Assembly (NCBI GenBank): GCA_963839815.1
Contig: CAWIWF010000001.1
Coordinates: 124,001 to 188,000, forward strand
Source: JACVRM01 sp963839815
GTDB taxonomy: Bacteria > Actinomycetota > Thermoleophilia > Gaiellales > Gaiellaceae
Length of the DNA stretch: 64,000 nt
Reading direction: 5' to 3'
Both the position numbers and the translations under genes were made by a program. The notes below the pieces were generated by a model that had not been told where the DNA came from, searched no databases, and worked only from the letters and a program-made list of their open reading frames with translations. Shown piece after piece: positions 51,118 through 58,114 of this stretch (its first letter is position 1; each line of letters begins with the position of its first letter).

Positions 51118-51474
51118 ATGCCCGTTTTCCAGGCATATTCCCAGACTGAGGAGCCCCGGTTCGCCCACGACGTCGAGCGTGAGTGCGCCAAGGTCCTCGA
51201 CTACTACGGCGTGCCGTGGCGATACGAGCCGCACACGTTCGTGCTCGAGGAGGACGCGGACGGCCGCGTCATCGAGGCGTTCACGCCGGACTTCTACCTC
51301 CCGGACCAGGACCTCTATCTTGAGCTGACGACGATGAAGCAGTCGCTCGTCACCCGGAAGAACCGGAAGCTGCGCAAGCTGCGCGAGCGATACCCGACCG
51401 TGCGGGCCAAGCTCTTCTACAAGCGGGACCTCGAGCGCCTGGCACAGCGCTACGGCCTCGAACTGGCGAGCTGA
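51118..51474 (+). CDS. PD-(D/E)XK nuclease-like small protein
   Basis: 118 residues. VERECAKVLDYYGVPWRYEPHTFVLEED, then EAFTPDFYLPDQDLYLELTTMKQSL: the PDFYLP...YLELTT pair gives the Asp and Glu-x-Thr of a PD-(D/E)XK-like active site with Lys nearby, as in very-short or restriction-endonuclease-like proteins. It is followed by hpt, an arrangement that suggests nucleotide or tRNA metabolism rather than defence. ATG chosen at MPVFQAYS; earlier starts overlap the metallophosphoesterase region. Confidence 0.75.
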   Translation: MPVFQAYSQTEEPRFAHDVERECAKVLDYYGVPWRYEPHTFVLEEDADGRVIEAFTPDFYLPDQDLYLELTTMKQSLVTRKNRKLRKLRERYPTVRAKLFYKRDLERLAQRYGLELAS

Positions 51475-51551
51475 ATGCGTCCGCCCTCAGCGGCCGCGAC
51501 AGCGGGGAACAGCCCGGCGAGAGACTGACCCCGGACGGCCGGGTCGGCGAG

Positions 51552-52070
51552 GTGTACCTGTCCGCCGGCGAGATCGCCGTTCGCATCCAGGAGCTCGGCG
51601 CAACGCTCGCCGCGGAGTACGCGGGCCGCGAGCCGCTGCTCGTCGCGCCGCTAAAGGCGAGCGTGGTGTTCGTCGCCGACCTGTCGCGAGCGCTGCCGAT
51701 CCTCCACCACCTCGACTTCATCGAGCTCGCGGCCTACAACGGCGGCGACAACGGCGGCTCGGTCAAGCTGCTCAAGGACCTGGACGGGCCGATCGAGGGA
51801 CGGCACGTGCTGGTCGTCGAGGACGTCATCGACACCGGCCTGACGCTCAACTACCTCTGCCGGACGCTGCAGCTGCGGCGGCCTGCCTCACTCGCCGCTG
51901 TGACGCTGCTCGACCGCCCGTACCGCCGGCTCGTCGACGACCTCCCCGTCAGCCATGTCGGCTTCACCGTGCCCGACGAGTTCTTCGTCGGCTACGGCTT
52001 CGACATCGCCGAGCGCTACCGCAACCTTCCCGACCTCCACATCGCTCGTCACGACGCGTCCGCGTCGTGA
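51552..52070 (+). CDS. hpt: Hypoxanthine phosphoribosyltransferase
   Basis: 172 residues. PRPP-binding motif VLVVEDVIDTGLTLNYL at about 94-110, N-terminal YLSAGEIAVRIQELGATLAAEY, PLLVAPLKASVVFVADL, and C-terminal VGYGFDIAERYRNLPDLHIA, all typical of Hpt. Salvages hypoxanthine and guanine with PRPP. GTG 51552. Its 3' end encodes a perfect hairpin, so the last residues (HDASAS) are constrained by a terminator. Confidence 0.95.
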   Translation: MYLSAGEIAVRIQELGATLAAEYAGREPLLVAPLKASVVFVADLSRALPILHHLDFIELAAYNGGDNGGSVKLLKDLDGPIEGRHVLVVEDVIDTGLTLNYLCRTLQLRRPASLAAVTLLDRPYRRLVDDLPVSHVGFTVPDEFFVGYGFDIAERYRNLPDLHIARHDASAS

Positions 52071-52072
52071 CG
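52047..52072 (+). terminator. Hairpin at the end of hpt
   Basis: CGTCACGACGCG-TC-CGCGTCGTGACG: 12 perfect base pairs with a two-base centre. It covers the last seven codons and stop of hpt, so coding sequence and transcription end coincide. No T-run follows. Confidence 0.7.
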
Positions 52073-52078
52073 TCGCTC

Positions 52079-52188
52079 GTTCTCACGGGGGAAACCCGGT
52101 TTCCCCCGTGGGCCTCCTCGCTCCGTCAGACGCGCCGTCGCCGCGGTGTGGCTGCGGCGGGCGGAGCCCGCCTCCGCCGGCTGAGTTC
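52079..52188 (-). repeat. Modular hairpin repeat, type 1, copy 5 (inverted)
   Basis: Holds CACGGGGGAAACC / CGGTTTCCCCCGTG (52084-52109), GGGCCTCCTCG, TCAGACGCGCCGTCGCCGCGGTGTGGCTGC and the constant hairpin GGGCGGAGCCC. Same orientation as the copy at 38.7 kb, opposite to the 21 kb pair. Sits directly after the hpt terminator hairpin. Confidence 0.8.
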
Positions 52189-52205
52189 GTGGCTGTCAGC
52201 CACGA
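52187..52205. terminator. Short perfect hairpin
   Basis: TCGTGGCT-GTC-AGCCACGA: 8-base perfect arms with a three-base loop, between copies 5 and 6 of the modular repeat. Could add to hpt termination or belong to the repeat. Confidence 0.45.
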
Positions 52206-52267
52206 CCCCGGTCAGGCTGCTGCGTGACTCACGACGTCTGGTCGTAACCGTTGCGTCAGCTCTCATC

Positions 52268-52322
52268 GCCGGAGCGGGGCTTTTGCCCCGCGCAGGCACG
52301 ACGCGCGCAGGCGCGTCTGATC
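52268..52322 (+). repeat. Modular hairpin repeat, type 2, constant module (copy 6)
   Basis: GCCGGAGCGGGGC-TTTT-GCCCCGC and CAGGCACGACGCGCGCAGGCGCGTCTGA, a diverged constant module, followed by the GAAGTCGTCATG hairpin as at 46.9 kb. Stem bases differ from copy 4 but pairing is kept. Confidence 0.72.
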
Positions 52323-52333
52323 AGCCGTTCACT

Positions 52334-52381
52334 CTCTGGAAGTCGTCATGTCCGCCGCTCCGCGGCGGACGGACTTCAGAG
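52334..52381 (-). terminator. Compound hairpin overlapping the M23 peptidase stop (second module of type 2 repeat)
   Basis: Outer arms CTCTGGAAGTC / GACTTCAGAG and inner stem GTCCGCCGC / GCGGCGGAC. The outer arm overlaps the stop codon of the minus-strand peptidase gene (52376-52378), so gene end and hairpin coincide. Confidence 0.65.
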
Positions 52382-53572
52382 ATATCCCAGCGGATCGACT
52401 GCGCCGCCGTTGACGCGCACCTCGAAGTGGAGGTGCGGCCCGTAGCAGTGGCCGGTGCAGCCGACGTAGCCGATCACCTGGCCCTGCCCGACACGCTGGC
52501 CGAAGCCGGCAGCGAAGCTGGAGAGGTGCGCGTAGGCGGAGGCGACGCCGCCGCCGTGGTCGATCACGACCAGGTTGCCGTAGCCGCCCATCCAGCCGGC
52601 CGAGATGACGGTGCCGGCGGCGACCGCGACGATGGGCGTGCCGGTACCCGCGCCGATGTCGATGCCCTCGTGCATACGGCCCCAGCGCCAGCCGAAGCCG
52701 CTCACCACCGGACCCGACACCGGCCAGACGAAGCCGGCCGCCGAGGGCCCGCCGGTGGCTGCGACGGGTGACACGCTCTGCGCCGAGGTCGCCTGGGCCG
52801 CGGCGATCTGGTCCGCGAGCTGCGCGCTCACCGCCTGCAGGGACGCGGCCTCGTCCTCGTAGCCTTCGTGCGTGTCGCGAACCGTGCTGAGCGCGGCCGC
52901 GTGCGACCGCTTGGCGGCGACGAGGCCGCTCTGCCGGGCGAGCAGCGTGTTCTGGAGCTCGAGCGTCTGCGCCGTGCGCACCGCGATCACGCGGGTGGCT
53001 GCCGCAACCCGCTCCTGCGTGCCTTTCGTCTTCGCCCGCAGGACGCGCATCTCGTTCCGCGAGACGCGCACCTGGGCCGAGATGTCGGCATCGAGGTCGC
53101 CGAGGTCGCGCATGTAGTCGAGCTGGTCGAGGGCGTCAGCGAAGCTCGAGGCGGAGACGACGACGTCGATCGTGTCGACATCGTCCTCCTTGTAGAGCGC
53201 CACCAGGCGGCGGTCGAGGCGCTTCAGCGCGGTCGTGTACTGGCCGCGCAGGAAGTCGAGGCGCTCGGTCTGGAGGCGCAGCAGCTCGGTTAGCTGCGCG
53301 AGCCGCTGCCGGTGGAGCGAGAGGTCGTGCTCGAGCGAGTCGAGCTTGCGGCTGACGTCGCCGACGGTGCGCTGCAGCGACTGGATGTCGGCGGTGACGC
53401 TCTCGATGCGCGCGGCCAGGGTGTCCTCACGCGCAGCCGCCGCTTCCATCTTCTGCTCGAGCGCCGCGATCCTCGAGTCGACGTTCTGCTTGCGGTCGTA
53501 GGTGTCCCCCGCCGCAGGTGCGGTGAGGAGGAACGGGAGGATCAGGAGGGCGAGGGGAAGTCGGCGGGCCAT
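52376..53572 (-). CDS. Secreted coiled-coil M23 peptidase, EnvC/NlpD-like murein hydrolase
   Basis: 398 residues. Signal peptide about 1-22 (RRLPLALLILPFLLTAPAAG), long coiled coil about 25-265 (SRIAALEQKMEAAAAREDTLAARIESV...), and a C-terminal LytM/M23 domain with GRMHEGIDIGAGTGTPIVAVAAGTV (His-x3-Asp metal ligands) and CYGPHLHFEV (HxH). Fits EnvC-like proteins that regulate or carry out septal peptidoglycan cleavage. All zinc ligands are present, so it may be active itself. Start at ATG 53572. Confidence 0.92.
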   Translation of the reverse strand: MARRLPLALLILPFLLTAPAAGDTYDRKQNVDSRIAALEQKMEAAAAREDTLAARIESVTADIQSLQRTVGDVSRKLDSLEHDLSLHRQRLAQLTELLRLQTERLDFLRGQYTTALKRLDRRLVALYKEDDVDTIDVVVSASSFADALDQLDYMRDLGDLDADISAQVRVSRNEMRVLRAKTKGTQERVAAATRVIAVRTAQTLELQNTLLARQSGLVAAKRSHAAALSTVRDTHEGYEDEAASLQAVSAQLADQIAAAQATSAQSVSPVAATGGPSAAGFVWPVSGPVVSGFGWRWGRMHEGIDIGAGTGTPIVAVAAGTVISAGWMGGYGNLVVIDHGGGVASAYAHLSSFAAGFGQRVGQGQVIGYVGCTGHCYGPHLHFEVRVNGGAVDPLGYL

Positions 53573-53645
53573 GGGCAGACGTTCGCGCGCAGATGTGTCG
53601 ACCCTGCGCGTTCGTGGCACCTGGTACTTCGGCTAGGGGGCGAGT

Positions 53646-54059
53646 CTAGCCTGTTGGTCGGCTGGTCTCCACCTCGACCGTCGCCTGCGGCATCCGCGCC
53701 GCTCCCGCTGCCGGTGGCGGATCCGGCTCCGCCGCGCGGCTCTCGGAGACCGGCGGTGCCCCCCGTGCATCGTCCAGGGCGCGCAGAGTAGCCGCCGCGC
53801 GGGCGCGCAGCGGGCCGACGAGGGTGGCGTAGTCGTCATCCGAGACCTTCCCGGTCCGGTGATCGAACTCGAGCTCGGAGAGCGCAGCGAGCGCCTGGTC
53901 GCGCTCCTCCGCGAGCCGCAGCCGCTCGCGCTCGGCCGGCGACGCGCCGGGCAGCAGATCCTCCGCGACCGGCACCTCGGGCTCGCGCAGGAACGGCCAC
54001 GCAACGATCACCACGGCGGCGAGCGCGAGCACCGCGGCCAGCACGACGCCGGCCGTCAT
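53646..54059 (-). CDS. CcmI/CycH-like membrane protein
   Basis: 137 residues: one N-terminal transmembrane helix (VVLAAVLALAAVVIVAWPFL) followed by RLRLAEERDQALAALSELEFDHRTGKVSDDDYATLVGPLRARAAATLRALD. This helix-plus-EExRDxAL...EFDxxxGKxSxxDY pattern is that of the N-terminal part of CcmI, which delivers apocytochrome c for heme attachment. The TPR part of full CcmI is missing. ATGA overlap with ccmF supports a cytochrome c maturation role. Confidence 0.8.
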   Translation of the reverse strand: MTAGVVLAAVLALAAVVIVAWPFLREPEVPVAEDLLPGASPAERERLRLAEERDQALAALSELEFDHRTGKVSDDDYATLVGPLRARAAATLRALDDARGAPPVSESRAAEPDPPPAAGAARMPQATVEVETSRPTG

Positions 54060-56053
54060 ACGCGGGCGGTCGCGGCCGCCCCGGCGTAGCGCAGCTCGAG
54101 CCGCCGCTGCTCCCTGGCGTCCGGCCACATCGCCACGGCCGACCCGAAGAGGAAGACGAGTCCGGCGAGCCAGATCAGGTTCACCAGCGGCTTGACGGAT
54201 GCCTCCAGCCGCACGCCGCCACCCGCGGGGAAGTCGTCGGCGTTGAGGAAGAGATCCTCGCCGGTGAGCCAGTCACTGCGAATCGCGATCTCGCGCGATA
54301 CCTGCTGCTCGGCGAAGTACGAGTTCTTGCCCGGCTCGAGCGTGCCGAGGCGGTCGCCGCGCCGCTCGACGGTGATCCGGGCACGCCGCTCGACCGCGTT
54401 CGCGGCCTGCCGGTCGACGGTCCCGCCGTAGGTCAGCCGGTAGTCGCCGATGACCATCGAGTCGCCCGGGCTCGAGAGCACGGCCTCCCGTTTCGAGTCG
54501 TAGGCGCTCGAGCCGATCACGCCGACCGCCAGCAGGACGATCGCCGCGTGCACGACGTAACCGCCGTAGCGGCGGCGGTTCCGGCCGACGAGCGAGAGCA
54601 GCGCCCCGCCCCACCCCTCGTCCGCGGTTGCCCGCCGGGCGCTCGTTCCACGCGCGAACTCGAGCGCGATCGAGGCGAGCACGAAGGCGGAGAACGTGTA
54701 GCCGATCAGCCCGGGCAGCGACGAGCCTGCGCCGAGCGCGATCAGCACGACGCCCGCGGCGAGCGCGAACCCTGCCGGCCACGCGAACGTGCGCGCGAGC
54801 GATCGCAGCGACGCGCGCCGCCAGGCGACGAGCGGGCCGATCCCCATCAGCAGGAGCAGCGGCAGGCCGAACACGCGCAGGAAGAAGTTGAAGTACGGCG
54901 GGCCCACGGTGACCGTCTCACCGCGCACCGCCTCCGAGACGAGCGGGTAGACGACGCCCCAGAACACGGTCAGGCAGAGCGCCACGAGCAGCAGGTTGTT
55001 GTAGAGGAAGGTCGCCTCGCGGGAGATCACCGACTCGAGCCGCGTCCGCGAGCGCAGCAGGTCGATCCGCGCCATCACGACTGCGGCCGAGCCCGCGGTG
55101 ACGAGCGCGATGAAGCCGAGGAACCAGGGGCCGATCGAGCTCTCCGTGAACGAGTGCACCGAGTTGAGCACGCCCGAGCGGGTGAGAAAGGTGCCGAAGA
55201 GCGACAGGCAGAACGCGCCGATCACGAGCACGGCGTTCCAGAGCTTCAGCATGCCGCGCTTCTCCTGGATCATCACCGAGTGCAGGAACGCCGTGGCCGC
55301 CAGCCAGGGCATCAGCGCGGCGTTCTCGACCGGGTCCCAGGCGTAGTAGCCGCCCCAGCCGATCTCGACGTAGGCCCAGTGGGCGCCGAGCAGCTGGCCG
55401 ACGCCGAGGAACGTCCACGCGAACAGCGTCCAGCGGCGGGTGGCGACGATCCAGAGCTCGTCACCGCGGCGGGCGAGGAGCGCCCCGATCGCGAAGGCGA
55501 ACGGGATCGTCAGGCCGACGTACCCGAGGTAGAGGAGCGGCGGGTGGGCGAGCATGTACGGGTTCTGCAGGCTCGGATTGAGCCCGAGGCCGTCCGCAGG
55601 CGCCGCCTGGGTCACGAACGGGCTGGCGACCGCGACGAGCAGGAAGGCGAAGAAGCCGCCGACCAAGCCGAGGACGGGGACGACGAACGGGAGCAGCACC
55701 CGGGCGGCGCGACGGGTCAGCAGCACCGTGGCGGCGGAGAACCCGCTGAGGATGAGCAGCCAGAGGAGCAGCGACCCCTCCTGGCCGCTCCAGAGCGATG
55801 CGGCCGCGTAGCCGTCCGGGAGCGCGAGGCTGGTGTGCTCCCAGACGTAGCGGAACGAGAAGTCGCGGCGCAGGTGCGCGACGAGCAGGACGCCCGTGGC
55901 GACGACGGTGGCCCCGAAGGCGGCGAGGAGGGCGTTCTGCGCCGAGGCCGCCAGCCGCCGACGGCCGCGCCAGGCAGCGAAGCCGCCGGCGCCGAGCGCC
56001 CACAGCTCGAGCCCGAGCGCGATGACGAGGGCGGAACGGCCGAGCTCAGCCAC
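54056..56053 (-). CDS. ccmF: Cytochrome c heme lyase subunit CcmF
   Basis: 665 residues with about 14-15 transmembrane helices. The heme-handling WWD-type segment is GWGGYYAWDPVENAALMPW at about 234-252; the two Trp of the canonical GGWWFWD are Tyr-Tyr here, as in several Gram-positive relatives. TM-flanking His (AHWAYVE) and the C-terminal extracytoplasmic domain (SYFAEQQVSREIAIRSDWLTGEDLFL) are present. With CcmE it ligates heme to apocytochrome c outside the membrane. ATGA overlap with the CcmI-like gene. Confidence 0.94.
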   Translation of the reverse strand: MAELGRSALVIALGLELWALGAGGFAAWRGRRRLAASAQNALLAAFGATVVATGVLLVAHLRRDFSFRYVWEHTSLALPDGYAAASLWSGQEGSLLLWLLILSGFSAATVLLTRRAARVLLPFVVPVLGLVGGFFAFLLVAVASPFVTQAAPADGLGLNPSLQNPYMLAHPPLLYLGYVGLTIPFAFAIGALLARRGDELWIVATRRWTLFAWTFLGVGQLLGAHWAYVEIGWGGYYAWDPVENAALMPWLAATAFLHSVMIQEKRGMLKLWNAVLVIGAFCLSLFGTFLTRSGVLNSVHSFTESSIGPWFLGFIALVTAGSAAVVMARIDLLRSRTRLESVISREATFLYNNLLLVALCLTVFWGVVYPLVSEAVRGETVTVGPPYFNFFLRVFGLPLLLLMGIGPLVAWRRASLRSLARTFAWPAGFALAAGVVLIALGAGSSLPGLIGYTFSAFVLASIALEFARGTSARRATADEGWGGALLSLVGRNRRRYGGYVVHAAIVLLAVGVIGSSAYDSKREAVLSSPGDSMVIGDYRLTYGGTVDRQAANAVERRARITVERRGDRLGTLEPGKNSYFAEQQVSREIAIRSDWLTGEDLFLNADDFPAGGGVRLEASVKPLVNLIWLAGLVFLFGSAVAMWPDAREQRRLELRYAGAAATARV

Positions 56054-56153
56054 GGCCCTCGCCTCGCTTCGCGCGCCGAGGACTAGCTGGAGAGCCGCAG
56101 CACGACTTAGCCGCCTGGAGACTCACCGGCGCTGACGCGAGCACGAGAGCTGG

Positions 56154-56558
56154 CTAACGCGCGTCGCCTGTGCGCGTAGCGACGTACTTCGAGGGGCACT
56201 TGGTGATCATCGACCCGGCCTCCGCCTGGAAGACGCCGCCCCGGAGCTGACCGCGCACCGAGAGGTCGCGGCCGTCCCTGAACTGGTCGGGAGGCGAGTC
56301 CGGGTAGCGCACGAGCATGGTCGTCGACCCCTTGATGTCGCTGAGCCGGAAGCGGACGCCCTCACCCTGGAGCGGCTCGACCGAACCGGTGACGACGCGG
56401 CCGGTGAGCACCAGCTCGCCCGTGCGCCCCTTGACCTCGCCCGGCTGCAGCTGGGGCATGCCGCCGCCCGCGATCGCCACGTAGACGAGGAAGACCGCGA
56501 GCACTGCGGCGACGGAGAGCGCGATGACGAGACGCGCAGGGTTGCGCCTGCGGGGCAC
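56154..56558 (-). CDS. ccmE: Cytochrome c-type biogenesis protein CcmE, CxxxY variant
   Basis: 134 residues: transmembrane helix about 9-29, then the OB-fold domain (LVLTGRVVTGSVEPLQGEGVRFRLSD, MLVRYPDSPPDQFRDG, VRGQLRGGVFQAEAGSMITKCPSKY). The heme chaperone's covalent ligand, His in the usual HxxxY, is Cys121 here (CPSKY, Tyr125). Cys-type CcmE is known from archaea and some bacteria, usually with a reduced Ccm system. One hundred bases upstream of ccmF. Confidence 0.92.
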   Translation of the reverse strand: MPRRRNPARLVIALSVAAVLAVFLVYVAIAGGGMPQLQPGEVKGRTGELVLTGRVVTGSVEPLQGEGVRFRLSDIKGSTTMLVRYPDSPPDQFRDGRDLSVRGQLRGGVFQAEAGSMITKCPSKYVATRTGDAR

Positions 56559-56608
56559 GCAGCGATTCTAGCCCTGCGGGTCCGGTGCCCGGCCGGCCGG
56601 AGCGGTGA

Positions 56609-56851
56609 CTACGTGCGCTCGGCGGGCGTCGGCCTGCGTCCCGGGACGCGGTAGCCGTGCTCCTCGCACAGCGCCCCCGGGGTGTCCTCGGTGAGGGCGT
56701 CGCAGTAGCCCTTCCCGAAGGCGGCGCGCATGAAGGCGCCGACGACCTCGAGGTTCCACTCGGTGACGTCGCAGGCCTCGCGCCAGAGGTCGCTCAGGCG
56801 GAGGTCGATGTCGAGCTCCAGGAGCTCGATGCGGCTCGGGCGATTTGCCAT
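56609..56851 (-). CDS. Small protein of unknown function
   Basis: 80 residues from ATG 56851: MANRPSRIELLELDIDLRLSDLWREACDVTEWNLEVVGAFMRAAFGKGYCDAL, ending with a Cys-containing tail. Amphipathic helices, no membrane segment or signal. No family recognised. Three cysteines (CDVT, GYCDAL, LCEEHG) could bind metal, but spacing is not a known motif. Divergent from the TIM-barrel gene. Confidence 0.6.
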   Translation of the reverse strand: MANRPSRIELLELDIDLRLSDLWREACDVTEWNLEVVGAFMRAAFGKGYCDALTEDTPGALCEEHGYRVPGRRPTPAERT

Positions 56852-56940
56852 GTGCCCCAGCGTAGGAAGGGCGTCGGACGGCATTCGGGGCCTGTCGGCA
56901 CGCGCTCCGCCAGGGAGTTTCGGCCGCTAGCGTGGCGGCC

Positions 56941-57768
56941 GTGAGCACCCTTCGTTTCGGCCCGGCGCGAGTGCCCTCGCAGGAGAGCCCCGAGCTGGCG
57001 ATCGAGCTGCTGCGTGAGCGAGGGTACACGGCTTCGGAGATCGATTTCGAGGGCGGGTTCTGGATGGACTACCCGTGGGCGGAGCGCTTCGGCGAGCTCG
57101 CGCGCGAGACGGGGATCGTGCTGTCCGTGCACGCGCCGCTCGCGGCCTTCATGGGCCACGTCGACCGCGGCAAGAAGTTCCGCATGGCGCTCGGGATGCT
57201 CGATCACACGGCTGGCATCGCAGTCGCGTGCGGCGCCGAGGTGGTCGTGTTCCATCCGGGCTTCCTGCTCGGACGCGAGCGCGACGCGGCGCTCGACGAC
57301 GTGATCTCGCAGCTCGGCGACCTGCGCGAGCGGCTCGAGGGCAAGGGCAGGCTGGTGCCGTTCGGCGTCGAGGTGATGGGCCGCGTGCGCGAGCTGGGGA
57401 CGGCCGACGACGTGCTCGCGATTGCGGAGCGCACCGGCTGGGTTCGGCCGGTGATCGACTTCGCCCATCTGCACGCGACGAGCGACGGTGCCTTCACGGA
57501 CGTGGATGCGTTCGCCGCCGTGCTGGAGCGGGCCGACGCGCTGCTCGAGCCAGGCGCACCGTTCCACATCCACTTCTCCGATATCGCCTACGCCAACCGC
57601 AACGAGACGAAGCACCTGCCCTACGGCGAGGGCACGCTGCGCGCCGAGCCTCTGGGTGAGGCGCTGTCGCGCTTCGACCGGCCGGCGACGGTGATCAGCG
57701 AGTCGCCCGACGAGACTTCGCACCAGGCGATCCGCGCCGTGCTGCTCGAAGCGACGGCCGCGGGCTGA
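56941..57768 (+). CDS. Sugar phosphate isomerase/endonuclease IV-like TIM-barrel protein
   Basis: 275 residues, AP-endonuclease-2 superfamily. Metal-site style residues: LSVHAPL, VVFHPGF, FGVEVMG, VIDFAHLHAT and FHIHFSD, the sequence of His/Glu/Asp found in endonuclease IV and xylose-isomerase-like enzymes. SDIAYANRNETKHLPYGEG is endonuclease IV-like, so DNA repair of abasic sites is plausible. GTG 56941 (VSTLRFGPA) chosen; GTG nine bases earlier is also possible. Confidence 0.82.
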   Translation: MSTLRFGPARVPSQESPELAIELLRERGYTASEIDFEGGFWMDYPWAERFGELARETGIVLSVHAPLAAFMGHVDRGKKFRMALGMLDHTAGIAVACGAEVVVFHPGFLLGRERDAALDDVISQLGDLRERLEGKGRLVPFGVEVMGRVRELGTADDVLAIAERTGWVRPVIDFAHLHATSDGAFTDVDAFAAVLERADALLEPGAPFHIHFSDIAYANRNETKHLPYGEGTLRAEPLGEALSRFDRPATVISESPDETSHQAIRAVLLEATAAG

Positions 57769-58114
57769 GCGCCCGCGCCACACGCGCGCGGCGCAGGGGA
57801 GACCCCCCCGCGCGGCGGGCACGCACGTGCCCAGCCGCCAGGCCGCTGGGAGGCAGGCTACGCAGCCGTACGGCAGCCGGACACATCGGTGGACGAACCG
57901 TCACACATCCGCGACCGAGGACATGTCCGCGGCGGTCACCATCTAGGGACAGTCCCTGAAGTGGGGCCGCGCGCGATCCGGCGCAGAGCTGGTTCAAAGA
58001 CCGAGTCCGTTGCGGCCACCACCACGCAGACCCCGGCCGCAGTGGCCAGCCCATGATCGAGACGAGCGAGGGCTTCGACCGGGCTCGGGCGTCGCGAGCT
58101 GAAGGTCGTCGAGA
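57769..58114. other. Gene-free stretch with short repeats
   Basis: 346 bases between the TIM-barrel gene and the end of the cyclase-AAA gene. Contains ACCGTCACACATCCG (57897-57911), a 15-mer also present inverted at 44253-44267, and AGGGACAGTCCCT (57945-57957). No reading frame with protein-like composition. Confidence 0.6.
57946..57956. repeat. GGGACAGTCCC palindrome
   Basis: Second exact copy of the 11-mer palindrome found at 21211-21221, here followed by TGAAGTGGGG. Lies between two convergent genes and might also support termination. Confidence 0.6.

Noticed and set aside
51118..51474. Restriction-modification or other defence gene
   Set aside because: The nuclease-like protein has no methyltransferase or specificity partner; its neighbours are hpt and a metallophosphoesterase.
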